From Phragmites australis (Eukaryota > Streptophyta > Magnoliopsida > Poales > Poaceae), in the NCBI RefSeq assembly GCF_958298935.1, contig NC_084927.1, positions 28,408,001 to 28,472,000 on the forward strand: a stretch of 64,000 nucleotides of DNA, given 5' to 3'. Shown here one piece after another: positions 35,076-44,216 of this stretch. Position 1 is the first letter of the stretch. Every line of letters begins with the position of its first letter. Below the pieces are notes generated by a model, which made no database searches, was not told where the DNA came from, and saw nothing but the letters and a program-made list of their open reading frames with translations. The position numbers and the translations under genes were made by a program.

Positions 35076-36482
35076 TTAGTGGCGCAGCTTCCGGGAGGCG
35101 ATGAGCACGACATAGAGCAGCTTCTGAGCTTGGGGATACCTTGTCTTGGCCTCCCGGAGGACCTCGCTGACGAAGTACACCGGTCGCTGTACCCGGCGGG
35201 CCCGGATGGTGGCCCCACCCGGGGGGCTGCCACAGCCCCCAGGGTCGGCGGTATGGTCGGGGTTGGCCGGGCATTCGAGCTCGATTCCTTGGCTGGGAAG
35301 AGCAGTGTGCTCGGGCTCGACCCCTTGCTCCGGGGGAGCCACGAGGACAGGTGAGTGGTCGGGGGCCTCTGGGAGCTGGGACCCAGCACCCGGCCCTGAA
35401 CACTCGTCTCGCTCCACCACCAATACTACGCTCACAACCTGAGGAGTGGCTGAAACGTAAAGCAGCAGGGGCTCACCTTGAGAAGGAGCCACCAACACGG
35501 GTGGCGAAGTAATGTACTTCTTTAAGTTGCGGAAGGCCTGCTCGGCCTCCGGCGTCCAGTCAAAATGACCGGATTTTTTCAGAAGCTTGAAGAGGGGGAG
35601 CCCTCGCTCCCCGAGCTTGGAGATGAAGCGCCCGAGGGCGGCCATGCAGCCGGCGAGGCGCTGGACCTCCTTGAGTCGAACCGGGGGTCGCATCTGCTCG
35701 ATGGCCCGGATCTTCTCCGGATTGACCTCGATTCCTCGGCCAGAGACCAAGAAACCAAGGAGCTTGCCCGCCGGGACCCCGAAGACACATTTCTCCGGGT
35801 TAAGCTTGAGGCGGGTAGAGCGGAGACTGTTGAAAGTCTCGGCAAGGTCCTCGAGCAGGGTGGCGCTGTCTCGGGTTTTGACCACGAGATCGTCGATGTA
35901 GGCCTCGACGTTGCGGCCAACCTGCGAGTTAAGAGTGATACGAATGGCGCGCTGGAAGGATGATCCAGCGTTGCGCAGGCCGAAAGGCATTGACATGTAG
36001 CAATAAGTCCCCACCGGGGTAATAAAAGCAGTTTTTTCCTCGTCCCCTACGGCCATGCGAATCTGGTGATACCCAGAGTTTGCATCTAGGAAGCACAAAA
36101 GATCACATCCCGCAGTTGAATCTACGATTTGATCAATGCGAGGTAAGGGGAAGGGATCTTTAGGACAAGCCTTGTTAAGGTCGGTGTAGTCCACGCACAT
36201 GCGAAGCTTGCCGTTGGCCTTCGGGACGATGACCGGATTTGCTAGCCAGTCGGGGTGGAGGACTTCTCGGATGAATCCGGCGTCGAGGAGCTTGCGGACC
36301 TGCTCGCGGATAAACTCCTGGCGCTCTGGCGCCTGCCGCCGGACCTTCTGCTTCACCGGGCGGGCGTCCGGACGCACAGCCAAGTGATGCTCGATCACCT
36401 CCCTAGGGATCCCGGGCATGTCGGACGGTTGCCAGGCAAACACGTCCACGTTAGCCCGGAGGAAGGCGACGAGCGCGCTTTC
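35076..36482 (-). pseudogene. Reverse transcriptase and degenerate gypsy RNase H
   Basis: In the same frame as gag-protease, just after the TAG at 36483. Reverse transcriptase blocks: [58 protein letters not shown] and the catalytic YIDD, then [15 protein letters not shown]. The following gypsy RNase H has LYVSAT where the first catalytic Asp normally stands, matching the known decay of this domain in Tat elements. It also carries a Pro/Glu-rich insertion of about 70 residues before [10 protein letters not shown]. The frame ends at TAA where a Tyr codon is expected (LRH-stop-FQAH). Confidence 0.92.
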
Positions 36483-39026
36483 CTATTTGCTGCCCAGGTC
36501 GCTGCCGATTCGGACAACCTGGGTAGCGCCTTCGCCCACCTCGACCTCCTTCGTTGGAACAGAGGTGTCGGCGGCGAGTCGGGGTCTGGATGAAGAGGGT
36601 CCCGGCCCCCCTGAAGAGCCATCAACCTCGGCCTGTGCTGAGACCAGAGCCATGTATGATTGTTCGGCGCAGGAGACGGCGCCGCGGGAGTCGGCGACCA
36701 CGGAGATAGAGCCTGCGGGGCCGGGCATCTTAACCGTAAGGTATGCATAATGCACGGCCATCATGAACTTGGCAAGCGCCGGACGCCCGAGGATGGCGTT
36801 GTAGGGGAGAGGGAGCTCCGCAACATCGAAGAGGACGCACTCCGTGCGGAAGTTGTCCCGGCTCCCAAATGTGACAGGCAACTCAACCTGCCCGAGGGGT
36901 AGGGAGTGCCCGGGAGTTACTCCACAGAAAGGGAGTGACGGCTTTAGGCGTCGGGAAGATACTTGCAGCTTCTCAAAAGCCTCCTTGGAGAGGAGGTTGA
37001 GGCCGGCACCACCGTCGATCAGCACTCTGCCGACCTTAACATTGCAGATAGTGGGAGACACAACCAGAGGTAGCCGTCCCACGGCTGCAGTACTGACGGG
37101 GTGATCTGCCATGCTGAACGTGATCGGAGCATCCGACCACCTCAGGGGTCTTGTGGCCTCCTCGCTCGGGGTTGCCGAGCACATTTCGCGCCGCATGACC
37201 TTGATGCCACGGCGCGAGCAGGGTGTGTAAGCGCCCCCGTCGATGAAGGCAACCGCATGCTCCGGCTCCTGGAAGCCGAGCTCGGTGTTGTTGGGGACGA
37301 CCTCGGCATCGCCTCCTCCGTGGGACTCGTCGCGCTCCCTCTGGCGCTGCTCCACGAGTCCTTTGACCGTACGACACTCCGTGAGGTCGTGCCATCTGGT
37401 CAGGTGTATGGGACACCATTTACCTGGCTCGGGCCCCGCGGGAGCGGGGACCCTCGCTGGAATAGGAGCTCGGCCAGGGGCCGGGGCTCTTGCTGGAGCT
37501 GACGCCCTAGCCGGTGCCGGGGCCCTCGCGGGCACAGAGGCCCGAGGAGGAGCCCGAGCAGGGGCCCTGACGGGGCGCCGATCAACACCCGGCCGACGCT
37601 CTTGCCGGCGATCGGGCTCTTGCGGCTCCCTGTGAGCGGGGACTTGGGCTAGCTCAACGGGAGCGGCCTCGCGCTTCCTTCTCTTTTTCTTTTCCCGCTT
37701 ATCAGAGCGGGAAGAACTTGGCTGGTCGGACACGGGGCGAGGAGCATGCCATGCCCTGGCCTCCGCAGCCTTGGCGCACTTATCGGCCAGTGCGAAAAGC
37801 TCCGCAGGGGTCTCGATCTCGTGCGTACCTAGCTTCTCGAGCATCCGCTCATCACGGACGCCCTGCCGAAAAGCAACAATAACAGCATGGGGGGCCACTC
37901 GCGGAATAGTGTTGCGAACCTGGCTGAAACGCTGTATAAATTGCCGTAGCGTCTCCCCTTCCTGCTGTTGGACGGCGTGGAGGTCGCACTCCAGACCGGG
38001 ACGTGCGAACGTGCCCTGAAAGTTGGCCACGAATTGGTGGCACAGGTCATCCCAGGAGCTGATAGATCCTGGGGGTAAGTTCATAAGCCAAGAGCGGGCG
38101 GAACCCCTCAAGGCAACATGAAAATAGTTTACCATCACCTTTTCGCTGCCTCCGGCCGCTTGGACGGCCGTCGTGTAGATCTGGAGGAACTCGACGGGGT
38201 CGATGGACCCGTCGTACTTCTCCGGCAGCTCGGGGCGGAACTTGGAAGGCCACCTCACCCGGCGGAGCTCGGTGGTGAAGGCACGGCAACCGGTGCCGTA
38301 TCCCGCAGCACGAGCGGGGGTTCTTGGTGGCGAGAAGCGGCGAGCCGGGGATCCCCGGTGGTCATGGGCCGGGAGAGAGGAAGCCTGGTCCTCTGCCCCA
38401 ACCCCCTGCCGGGTCTCCCGCTGACGTTCGAGAGTGACTCGAGCATCTTCGTGGCCCCTCCGCTCGTCAAGGTGCAAACGAAGGTCCCGGGCTCCGGACA
38501 TGGCCAGGGGGACGGCACTCCGCCTGGAGACCCCTTGGCCCGTGCGGGTGTTGCCCGCTGAGGAGCCGGCTCTGGCGGCACCGTGCTGAGAAGTGGCGCG
38601 AGGACTCCCGGCCTGCACCTGGCGACGAGCAGTGCCGACCAAAGCGACGACATCTTGCATCCACCGGCCTTCCGGAGTGTTTGGCGTGGCCTGAATGGGC
38701 GGGTGTCTGAGGAGAGCTTGTGCTGCAAGCAACGCGCTCCCTGGGCTGGCCTCACTAAAAGCGAGCCTGCACCGAGGCGGCACCCGACGTGGTCCAGAGG
38801 CAGACCTGGCGGCCGGGGTCCCGACCACCTGCTGGGGGTCGGAAAGTGCGTTGGCAGCGGCGGCGGCGCTGATGGGCCCAGCGCCTTGATCCCCTTGGGC
38901 GGGAAAAGCCGCACGCGTGGATGGCGGCTGCCGCGGGTACGCAGCAGCGACGGGGCTTTCTTCGTGGGGCAGCGTTCCGTTACTGGAAGTGGAGCCGGAA
39001 CGCTGGAGACGGTGCCCACCTACCAT
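36483..39026 (-). CDS. Gag-protease of the Tat element (847 aa)
   Basis: Start chosen at MVGGHRLQRSG (39026), 68 bases inside the LTR end; the open frame upstream runs into the LTR. A variable N-terminus is followed by the gag core (FRPELPEKYDGSIDPVEFLQ, GSARSWLMNLPPGSI, QFVANFQGTFARP, FRQGVRDERML), Arg/Pro repeats such as PARAPAPARAS, a C-x-x-H...H...C finger (CPIHLTRWHDLTEC), and an aspartic protease with VLIDGGAGLNLLS and ILGRPALAKF. It ends at TAG, which is in frame with reverse transcriptase. Whether TAG is a mutation or is read through is unknown. Confidence 0.9.
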   Translation of the reverse strand: MVGGHRLQRSGSTSSNGTLPHEESPVAAAYPRQPPSTRAAFPAQGDQGAGPISAAAAANALSDPQQVVGTPAARSASGPRRVPPRCRLAFSEASPGSALLAAQALLRHPPIQATPNTPEGRWMQDVVALVGTARRQVQAGSPRATSQHGAARAGSSAGNTRTGQGVSRRSAVPLAMSGARDLRLHLDERRGHEDARVTLERQRETRQGVGAEDQASSLPAHDHRGSPARRFSPPRTPARAAGYGTGCRAFTTELRRVRWPSKFRPELPEKYDGSIDPVEFLQIYTTAVQAAGGSEKVMVNYFHVALRGSARSWLMNLPPGSISSWDDLCHQFVANFQGTFARPGLECDLHAVQQQEGETLRQFIQRFSQVRNTIPRVAPHAVIVAFRQGVRDERMLEKLGTHEIETPAELFALADKCAKAAEARAWHAPRPVSDQPSSSRSDKREKKKRRKREAAPVELAQVPAHREPQEPDRRQERRPGVDRRPVRAPARAPPRASVPARAPAPARASAPARAPAPGRAPIPARVPAPAGPEPGKWCPIHLTRWHDLTECRTVKGLVEQRQRERDESHGGGDAEVVPNNTELGFQEPEHAVAFIDGGAYTPCSRRGIKVMRREMCSATPSEEATRPLRWSDAPITFSMADHPVSTAAVGRLPLVVSPTICNVKVGRVLIDGGAGLNLLSKEAFEKLQVSSRRLKPSLPFCGVTPGHSLPLGQVELPVTFGSRDNFRTECVLFDVAELPLPYNAILGRPALAKFMMAVHYAYLTVKMPGPAGSISVVADSRGAVSCAEQSYMALVSAQAEVDGSSGGPGPSSSRPRLAADTSVPTKEVEVGEGATQVVRIGSDLGSK

Positions 39027-39071
39027 CTTTTCCTGTGGAGAAAAAAGTGAAACAAACAATCCAGGGATATT

Positions 39072-39093
39072 CCCCCCTACCTGGCGCGCGAGC
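39072..39093 (-). other. Presumed primer-binding region
   Basis: Minus strand after the LTR reads GCTCGCGCGCCAGGTAGGGGG. Elements of this group commonly have a GCGCGCCAGGTAGGGG run here, but the TGG expected to pair with tRNA CCA appears as TCG. The tRNA cannot be named with confidence. Confidence 0.35.
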
Positions 39094-39534
39094 TGTCGGA
39101 GAGTGAACTCCTGTCGCAGGGATCCCGAGAGACCCCTTTTTAGAGATTCGGCCGGGGGGATGATCCTGGAAAAGCTTGTTTGGGAAATAAGCGGGAACGG
39201 AAAAAAATGCGATGGCTGGCGGGAGACGATCACCCTAATGCAAGAAAAAGTGGGTACGCCGGGTTTTAGACAGGTTCGGGCCGCACGGAGGCGTAACACC
39301 CTACTCCTGTATGAACACTATATTTATCCTTGAAGGGAATTCTTCAAGGAGGTATCTGGTTCTCAGGGGAGAGCTGTTTACAAAGAGCTTGAGGCTCTTA
39401 TGTTCTAGCTTAACTTGAGCTGGTTCGAGTGTCTGTCGATCTATTTTTGGCCTGGTTCGTCGGAGATTGTTGGTCGTCTGGTGGTTGAAGGCCTTTTCTT
39501 TTCTTCCTCCTTTTTTAGTGTTCTCCATCCTTTC

Positions 39535-39542
39535 CTTTTATA
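39535..39542 (-). promoter_or_regulatory. LTR TATA box (5' LTR)
   Basis: TATAAAAG on the minus strand, in a CGCGCCTATAAAAGG context. The repeat array ends about 500 bases upstream of it, so the array sits in an enhancer position. Confidence 0.72.
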
Positions 39543-40035
39543 GGCGCGCCGACCTCAACATATCCTGAATGGGAAAGAGGGGACGCGAATGCCAAGGTGC
39601 CACGGAGAAAGGCGTAATCATTTCATTTTGGCGAAGTGACAGGGGCGGTGGAGAAATGCGGCGCGCATTCGACCACCAGCCGCTGCGGAAGCCTCGGGGC
39701 GCCCTAAAAGGGGCCCACCGGTCAGCCTCAGAGGTGCCCAGTGCGCCCACCCTGTCTTGTTCTTCTGCCAGGGCAGGGTGGCAGGCGGAGTGCTTCGATT
39801 CTGGCAACGTTATCCCGAGGCACCTGGATGAAACGGGACGGGACCCGTGCATTTAATGGACCCACGGCCCCCTGCTAGTGCATGGCAGGGTCTGACACTG
39901 GGGCGTGGGCAGCTGAGAATGTCAGGATGTCAGGATGTCAGACCGCGCGTGCCTATTAAATGCGGCATTGGGCCTTTGACTGGATGACACCCTGACGACG
40001 GGACCCTTCGGGTCGTTGAATGATCTTGCGTGAAC

Positions 40036-40619
40036 CTTCGGGGCACCGAGTCCTCGGGGGCTGCCACGTGCAGCCCCGAGCACTCTCTCCCGAGCACTTC
40101 GGTGGGACCTTCGGGGCACCGAGTCCTCGGGGGCTGCCACGTGCAGCCCCGAGCACTCTCCCCCGAGCACTTTGGTGGGGCCTTCGGGGCACCGGGTCCT
40201 CGGGGGCTGCCACGTGCAGCCCCGAGCACTCTCTCCCGAGCACTTCGGTGGGACCTTCGGGGCACCGAGTCCTCGGGGGCTGCCACGTGCAGCCCCGAGC
40301 ACTCTCCCCCGAGCACTTTGGTGGGGCCTTCGGGGCACCGGGTCCTCGGGGGCTGCCACGTGCAGCCCCGAGCACTCTCTCCCGAGCACTTCGGTGGGAC
40401 CTTCGGGGCACCGAGTCCTCGAGGGCTGCCACGTGCAGCCCCGAGCACTCTCCCCCGAGCACTTTGGTGGGGCCTTCGGGGCACCGGGTCCTCGGGGGCT
40501 GCCACGTGCAGCCCCGAGCACTCTCTCCCGAGCACTTTGGTGGGGCCTTCGGGGCACCGGGTCCTCGGGGGCTGCCACGTGCAGCCCCGAGCACTCTCTC
40601 CCGAGCACTTCGGTCTTAG
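40036..40619 (-). repeat. Eight 73-bp tandem repeats in U3 (5' LTR)
   Basis: Same array as 26861-27444, with eight CACGTG cores. One unit has CTCGAGGG in place of CTCGGGGG near 40421. Confidence 0.92.
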
Positions 40620-40792
40620 TGTTTGGACCCTGCAGATCATCGGGGAACTAGGGTGCTCGGGAACCAGAGGCGGCGGCCCCGAGCACATTCTCTCGGGACT
40701 TAGCTTTTTCTTACCTCGCAGGGTGGTGACATGTGGTGGATAGCCAGCCTGGCCTCGGGACTTAGGGACCCCTGGTTCTGAATACACCGACA

Positions 40793-40797
40793 ATGAC
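40793..40797. other. Target duplication, right copy (ATGAC)
   Basis: Directly follows the CCGACA end of the LTR; pairs with 25914-25918. Confidence 0.92.
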
Positions 40798-40897
40798 CAT
40801 TCCATATATCGAATCAAATATGTTACTTGTACCATCCCATCCATACAAGACAATCACATCATATTTAACTCTGTACAATCAACCAAACACTACCTTA

Positions 40898-41404
40898 GTC
40901 TCGATAAGGTACATCACTTTTCCATACATCTTTGTACCAGTAAATTGCTTCAAAAGATGGCTAGAATTATTTTCAGCATCTCTACCATGTGTATTTGATC
41001 ATAATCTGACTCCACGAACTGATTTTCTGAAAGAACCCTGGATCGGGCTACACTTTAAAGCGCTTTAGGCTACAGACATCTACAATTAATGACAGGCGCA
41101 CGCTGCAACTGAAACCATGGTATGGTCTCTCGAGTTGACATGAAGGAATTACAAGGGATGAATTATCGACCCTCCTGCTAGAGTGGGTCAGCTAAGGGTT
41201 CCGACATATATGTGCACAAGAGGTAAAATTTTCTCTCTCTCTCGGATGCGTCCGATGGAAATATTATTCTTGGTGTAAATATAACATGCAAACTCCACTT
41301 CAATAATCTATTTGATGTTCATACAATCTTATGATGATAACTTCCCTCACTTTTTTCCATTTTAAAAAAATCTTATGATGATATCGCTGCTGATCTCCGT
41401 AGGG

Positions 41405-41464
<60 letters not shown>

Positions 41465-41713
41465 TATTCCCTCCTTTCAAGAATACATCACTCACATTTT
41501 GTTCAACAATACAAAGCATATTTCAATGCAAAATGTGCATGTCGTTCCATGTATACCCCCAATAACCACTCACTTTTTATTTTACATTGCTTACATGTAT
41601 GCATTGAATGGTGTTTAGAGATAGTGATTAGTGGTAGTTTAGTCATCTTCAATGGTTTCTTGTCTGTGTGCAAAACAAAATAAGCCTTATATTTTTAAAC
41701 AGAGAAAGTAATA
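40898..41713. other. Intergenic with microsatellite
   Basis: No gene. Contains the ATA repeat at 41405-41464. Confidence 0.5.
41405..41464. repeat. (ATA)n microsatellite, about 20 units
   Basis: Near-perfect run of ATA/TAA triplets. Confidence 0.95.
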
Positions 41714-43961
41714 TCTCTACTAATTAAAAAATATATAGTGGTTATCGCACCCTTTCGTGTCCTGTCTCTATATCCTGTCCTCTCCCACGTTCTACCCTCA
41801 TTCCCGGCCCACGCCTGCGCTTCCACCCTCTCTCCCCTATCAAATTACTCTCCCTAAATCATGTCCCAGTTTCCTTGCCGATCAAGACACGGAGTCAGGG
41901 CATCTCTAATCCGATCTAATTTTCTGTCCAGCCTCGCAATCCGTGCACGACCGACATTCCTCCTCTACCGCAACGTACGTGCCGTCAATTTCTTTTCCGA
42001 TCGAGACCTGCTACCAAGCAAATCCTCCAATCTGATCAAACTTTCTATCTAGCCGCGACGATCTACGCTCGGCTGACATTCCTCCTCCACCGCTTGTTCG
42101 TCCATCTCGTCATTATTCGCTCGCATCGCTCCTGCTTGGGTTGCCGCACCATTCACTTGTGTGCTCCAAACCTTCTTTGCTAGCGCCGAGCCCCCGCCTC
42201 GTCGTCTCCCTATCGCGTGCGCCCACCTGTTTGCACACGCCTTGGGAGCGGTCTCGACACTTCTTGCCGGCCTACACGCTCAACGTCCTGCCCCATCAAT
42301 CTCGTCGGTCCCCAACGGCCTACACCCCGTTAGCTCCACACTTCCCATGGTGACTCACCTCGCCAGCCTCCATCCACCTGTGATGCTTCGACGTGCCCTG
42401 CTACCTCAACGCAATCTAGAGTGAATCCCCCACCTCCCAATCCTATCCTCCATAGCCCCTGTCCGCCACCACCCCATTGCCACGAGTTCCCCCAACACGC
42501 CTCCTGCAACGTCCTCGTGATGATCCCCATGTCACTGCGACAGGCTGGTCTCAAGAGCAATGCCAGGTGTTGTCCTTCCTCACCTCCCCAGATCGTGGCT
42601 ATAAAATAGCCGCCGAGCGTCTACCGCGAAGGTCGAGGAGGAGCACACCGGTAGACTTGTCAAACTCCGGTATATTATTTGCAACTGCAATGCTTGAAGA
42701 GAAAATGGAAACACAAGTACGAGGCCTTTGCATATCACTTTTGGCCTTACTTTTCAGTTTTCACTGTACATAATTTCTCTCTCATCAGAGATAGTATTTT
42801 TAACTAACTACATTGTGGCAGCTCTACAGAGATATTTATTACTATAGAATGTCTTCTTGTTTCCTTTTTTCCCTTTTAGATAAGTTGTATGTTTCTAGAG
42901 CTTGAATTATCACGTATTGTCATTAGTTTTGCTTGATTACATTGTTTATTTCCCAATACTTGTAGCCTCCTCCTGAATTCAAATAACATGGAGGGGAAGT
43001 ATGCTATCTTTTCCCTTTAGGTACGGTTCTTAACTCAATTTGGTAGAAAACAACTCAGTTATACTTAGTTATGTTCGACGCTAACGTTTAGCCTGAATAT
43101 CCTTTCCCTATGTTTTTTTATGAGTATTTAGTATATGCTTGAATAAGGATGTAAAGTTGGTTATACGGTGGTGTACTGCCTGGTGTTTAGGAGAGTGCCT
43201 TTAGTGTTTACAGTGCTTCAACAATATTATCAATGTTATAACTTGAAAGATATTTCGACGATGATGATTGGTTTTAGAGGAGTTAACAATATTATCGTGT
43301 GCAATTTTTTAGCTTTCGTTTTAACGCACATGCATTCAACTAGTTATGGTAATATCCATCAAACCTACTTTTCTTGATCCACCTTCACCTTGGCTATAGG
43401 CCTGTCGGTGCGGGGTGAGGCTGATTAGTCAATAGCAGTGCTTCGCAGAAGCAATCAGTAAATTACTTGTTGATAAGCTTTTGCTAAATTTTATCAATAA
43501 CACTAAGATACACTTCTCTTCTGTTGTTAAGCTATTGCTAAATTTTATCAATGACATCAAAATATATTTTTATTGTATAACGATCATTAATTGCTTATAC
43601 TGGATAAATTGAAGCTCGCAGTATAGCAAATTTTAAAATTGCAATTTACATTGAACATACAAGATTACAAGATCAATTGAAGCTCACGATATTGTAACAC
43701 TAAACCTCAAACATTTGTGTTAACTGAGTAGATGTACTCTGTGCTCACTTCATGCTCTTTGATCCATGACAAAAATGCACATACTTTAAAAAACATAGGT
43801 CGAATCTCAGGATAGTTTCGAGCCCACCTGGACTACCCTTTGGTCCACCCGTGGCAGGCATGACATGCTGTATTTATGCATTTGTACAGTTTTACCTCTA
43901 ATCTACTTGCTGTATTTATGCGTTTATACAAATTTACGTCTAGTCTACTTTAGAATTTCAG
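41714..43961. other. Possible Helitron 5' end and following non-coding DNA
   Basis: TCTCTACTAATTAAAAA at 41714 follows an A and fits the 5' terminus of grass Helitrons. No hairpin plus CTRR 3' end was found with confidence. The C-rich stretch 41750-42600 repeats phrases such as GACATTCCTCCTCTACCGC, near 41961 and 42075, but no gene was recognised. 42780-43960 is plain AT-rich DNA. Confidence 0.3.
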
Positions 43962-44216
43962 TTACTTGGCTGATCCAGAACTTCCGAAACTCGAGTCGCT
44001 CAAAATCAAAGGCTTCCAGGACAAGGTGTCCCTTGATATGCCACAGGGATTGCCTGCGCTCACGAATCTGGAGATAAGCCGTTGCAACGAACTTGTGTCT
44101 GTGGTTTGATTGTCGACTCTGTCATCTATAGAAAAGTTCAAAATTGTGAAATGCCAAAAACTTGATGTAGCCAACAATTGGCAGCAATACCATTTCAAGA
44201 AAATAGTCACTACCAG
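43962..44216 (+). pseudogene. NLR leucine-rich-repeat exon fragment
   Basis: After a TTTCAG acceptor the frame reads ADPELPKLESLKIKGFQD, then GLPALTNLEISRCNELVSVV, a TGA stop at about 44108, and LSTLSSIEKFKIVKCQKLD. The exon-like stretch ends at an AGGTAAAA donor. LxxLxIxxCxxL spacing is that of NLR leucine-rich repeats. The stop and the absence of NB-ARC make it a relic. It is on the other strand and about 23 kb from the NLR coiled-coil fragment. Confidence 0.7.

Larger units (their letters stand above)
25919..40792 (-). mobile_element. Ty3-gypsy Tat-lineage LTR retrotransposon, complete length
   Basis: LTRs of 1,699 bases (25919-27617 and 39094-40792) end TGTCGG...CCGACA and are flanked by ATGAC (25914-25918 and 40793-40797). 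Transcribed on the minus strand: gag-protease, reverse transcriptase, a degenerate RNase H, an archaeal-type second RNase H, integrase, then a long 3' region with a gene on the opposite strand. The dual RNase H and antisense gene are Tat features (RIRE2/Retand/Grande-like). I count six LTR differences; at an assumed 1.3e-8 substitutions per site per year this is about 0.14 million years. Three stops break gag-pol, so this copy is not autonomous as read. Confidence 0.93.
39094..40792 (-). repeat. 5' LTR of the Tat element
   Basis: 1,699 bases. U3 (40792 to about 39543) holds the 73-bp array, then TATA, R and U5. All eight G-boxes are intact in this copy. Confidence 0.93.
25026..40894. mobile_element. 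Foldback element of about 1 kb, interrupted by the Tat retrotransposon
   Basis: The left arm starts GATAGTGTTTGGTTGATT; the complement of the right end starts GGTAGTGTTTGGTTGATT; TTA flanks both (25023-25025 and 40895-40897). The arms match imperfectly over several hundred bases: 25190-25410 is an inverted copy of 25655-25870, and 25040-25190 pairs with 25871-25918 plus 40798-40894. Leaving out the retrotransposon the element is about 990 bases, with a central loop near 25440-25640. TTA duplication and TGTTTGGTT ends fit PIF/Harbinger-type MITEs. Confidence 0.78.
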
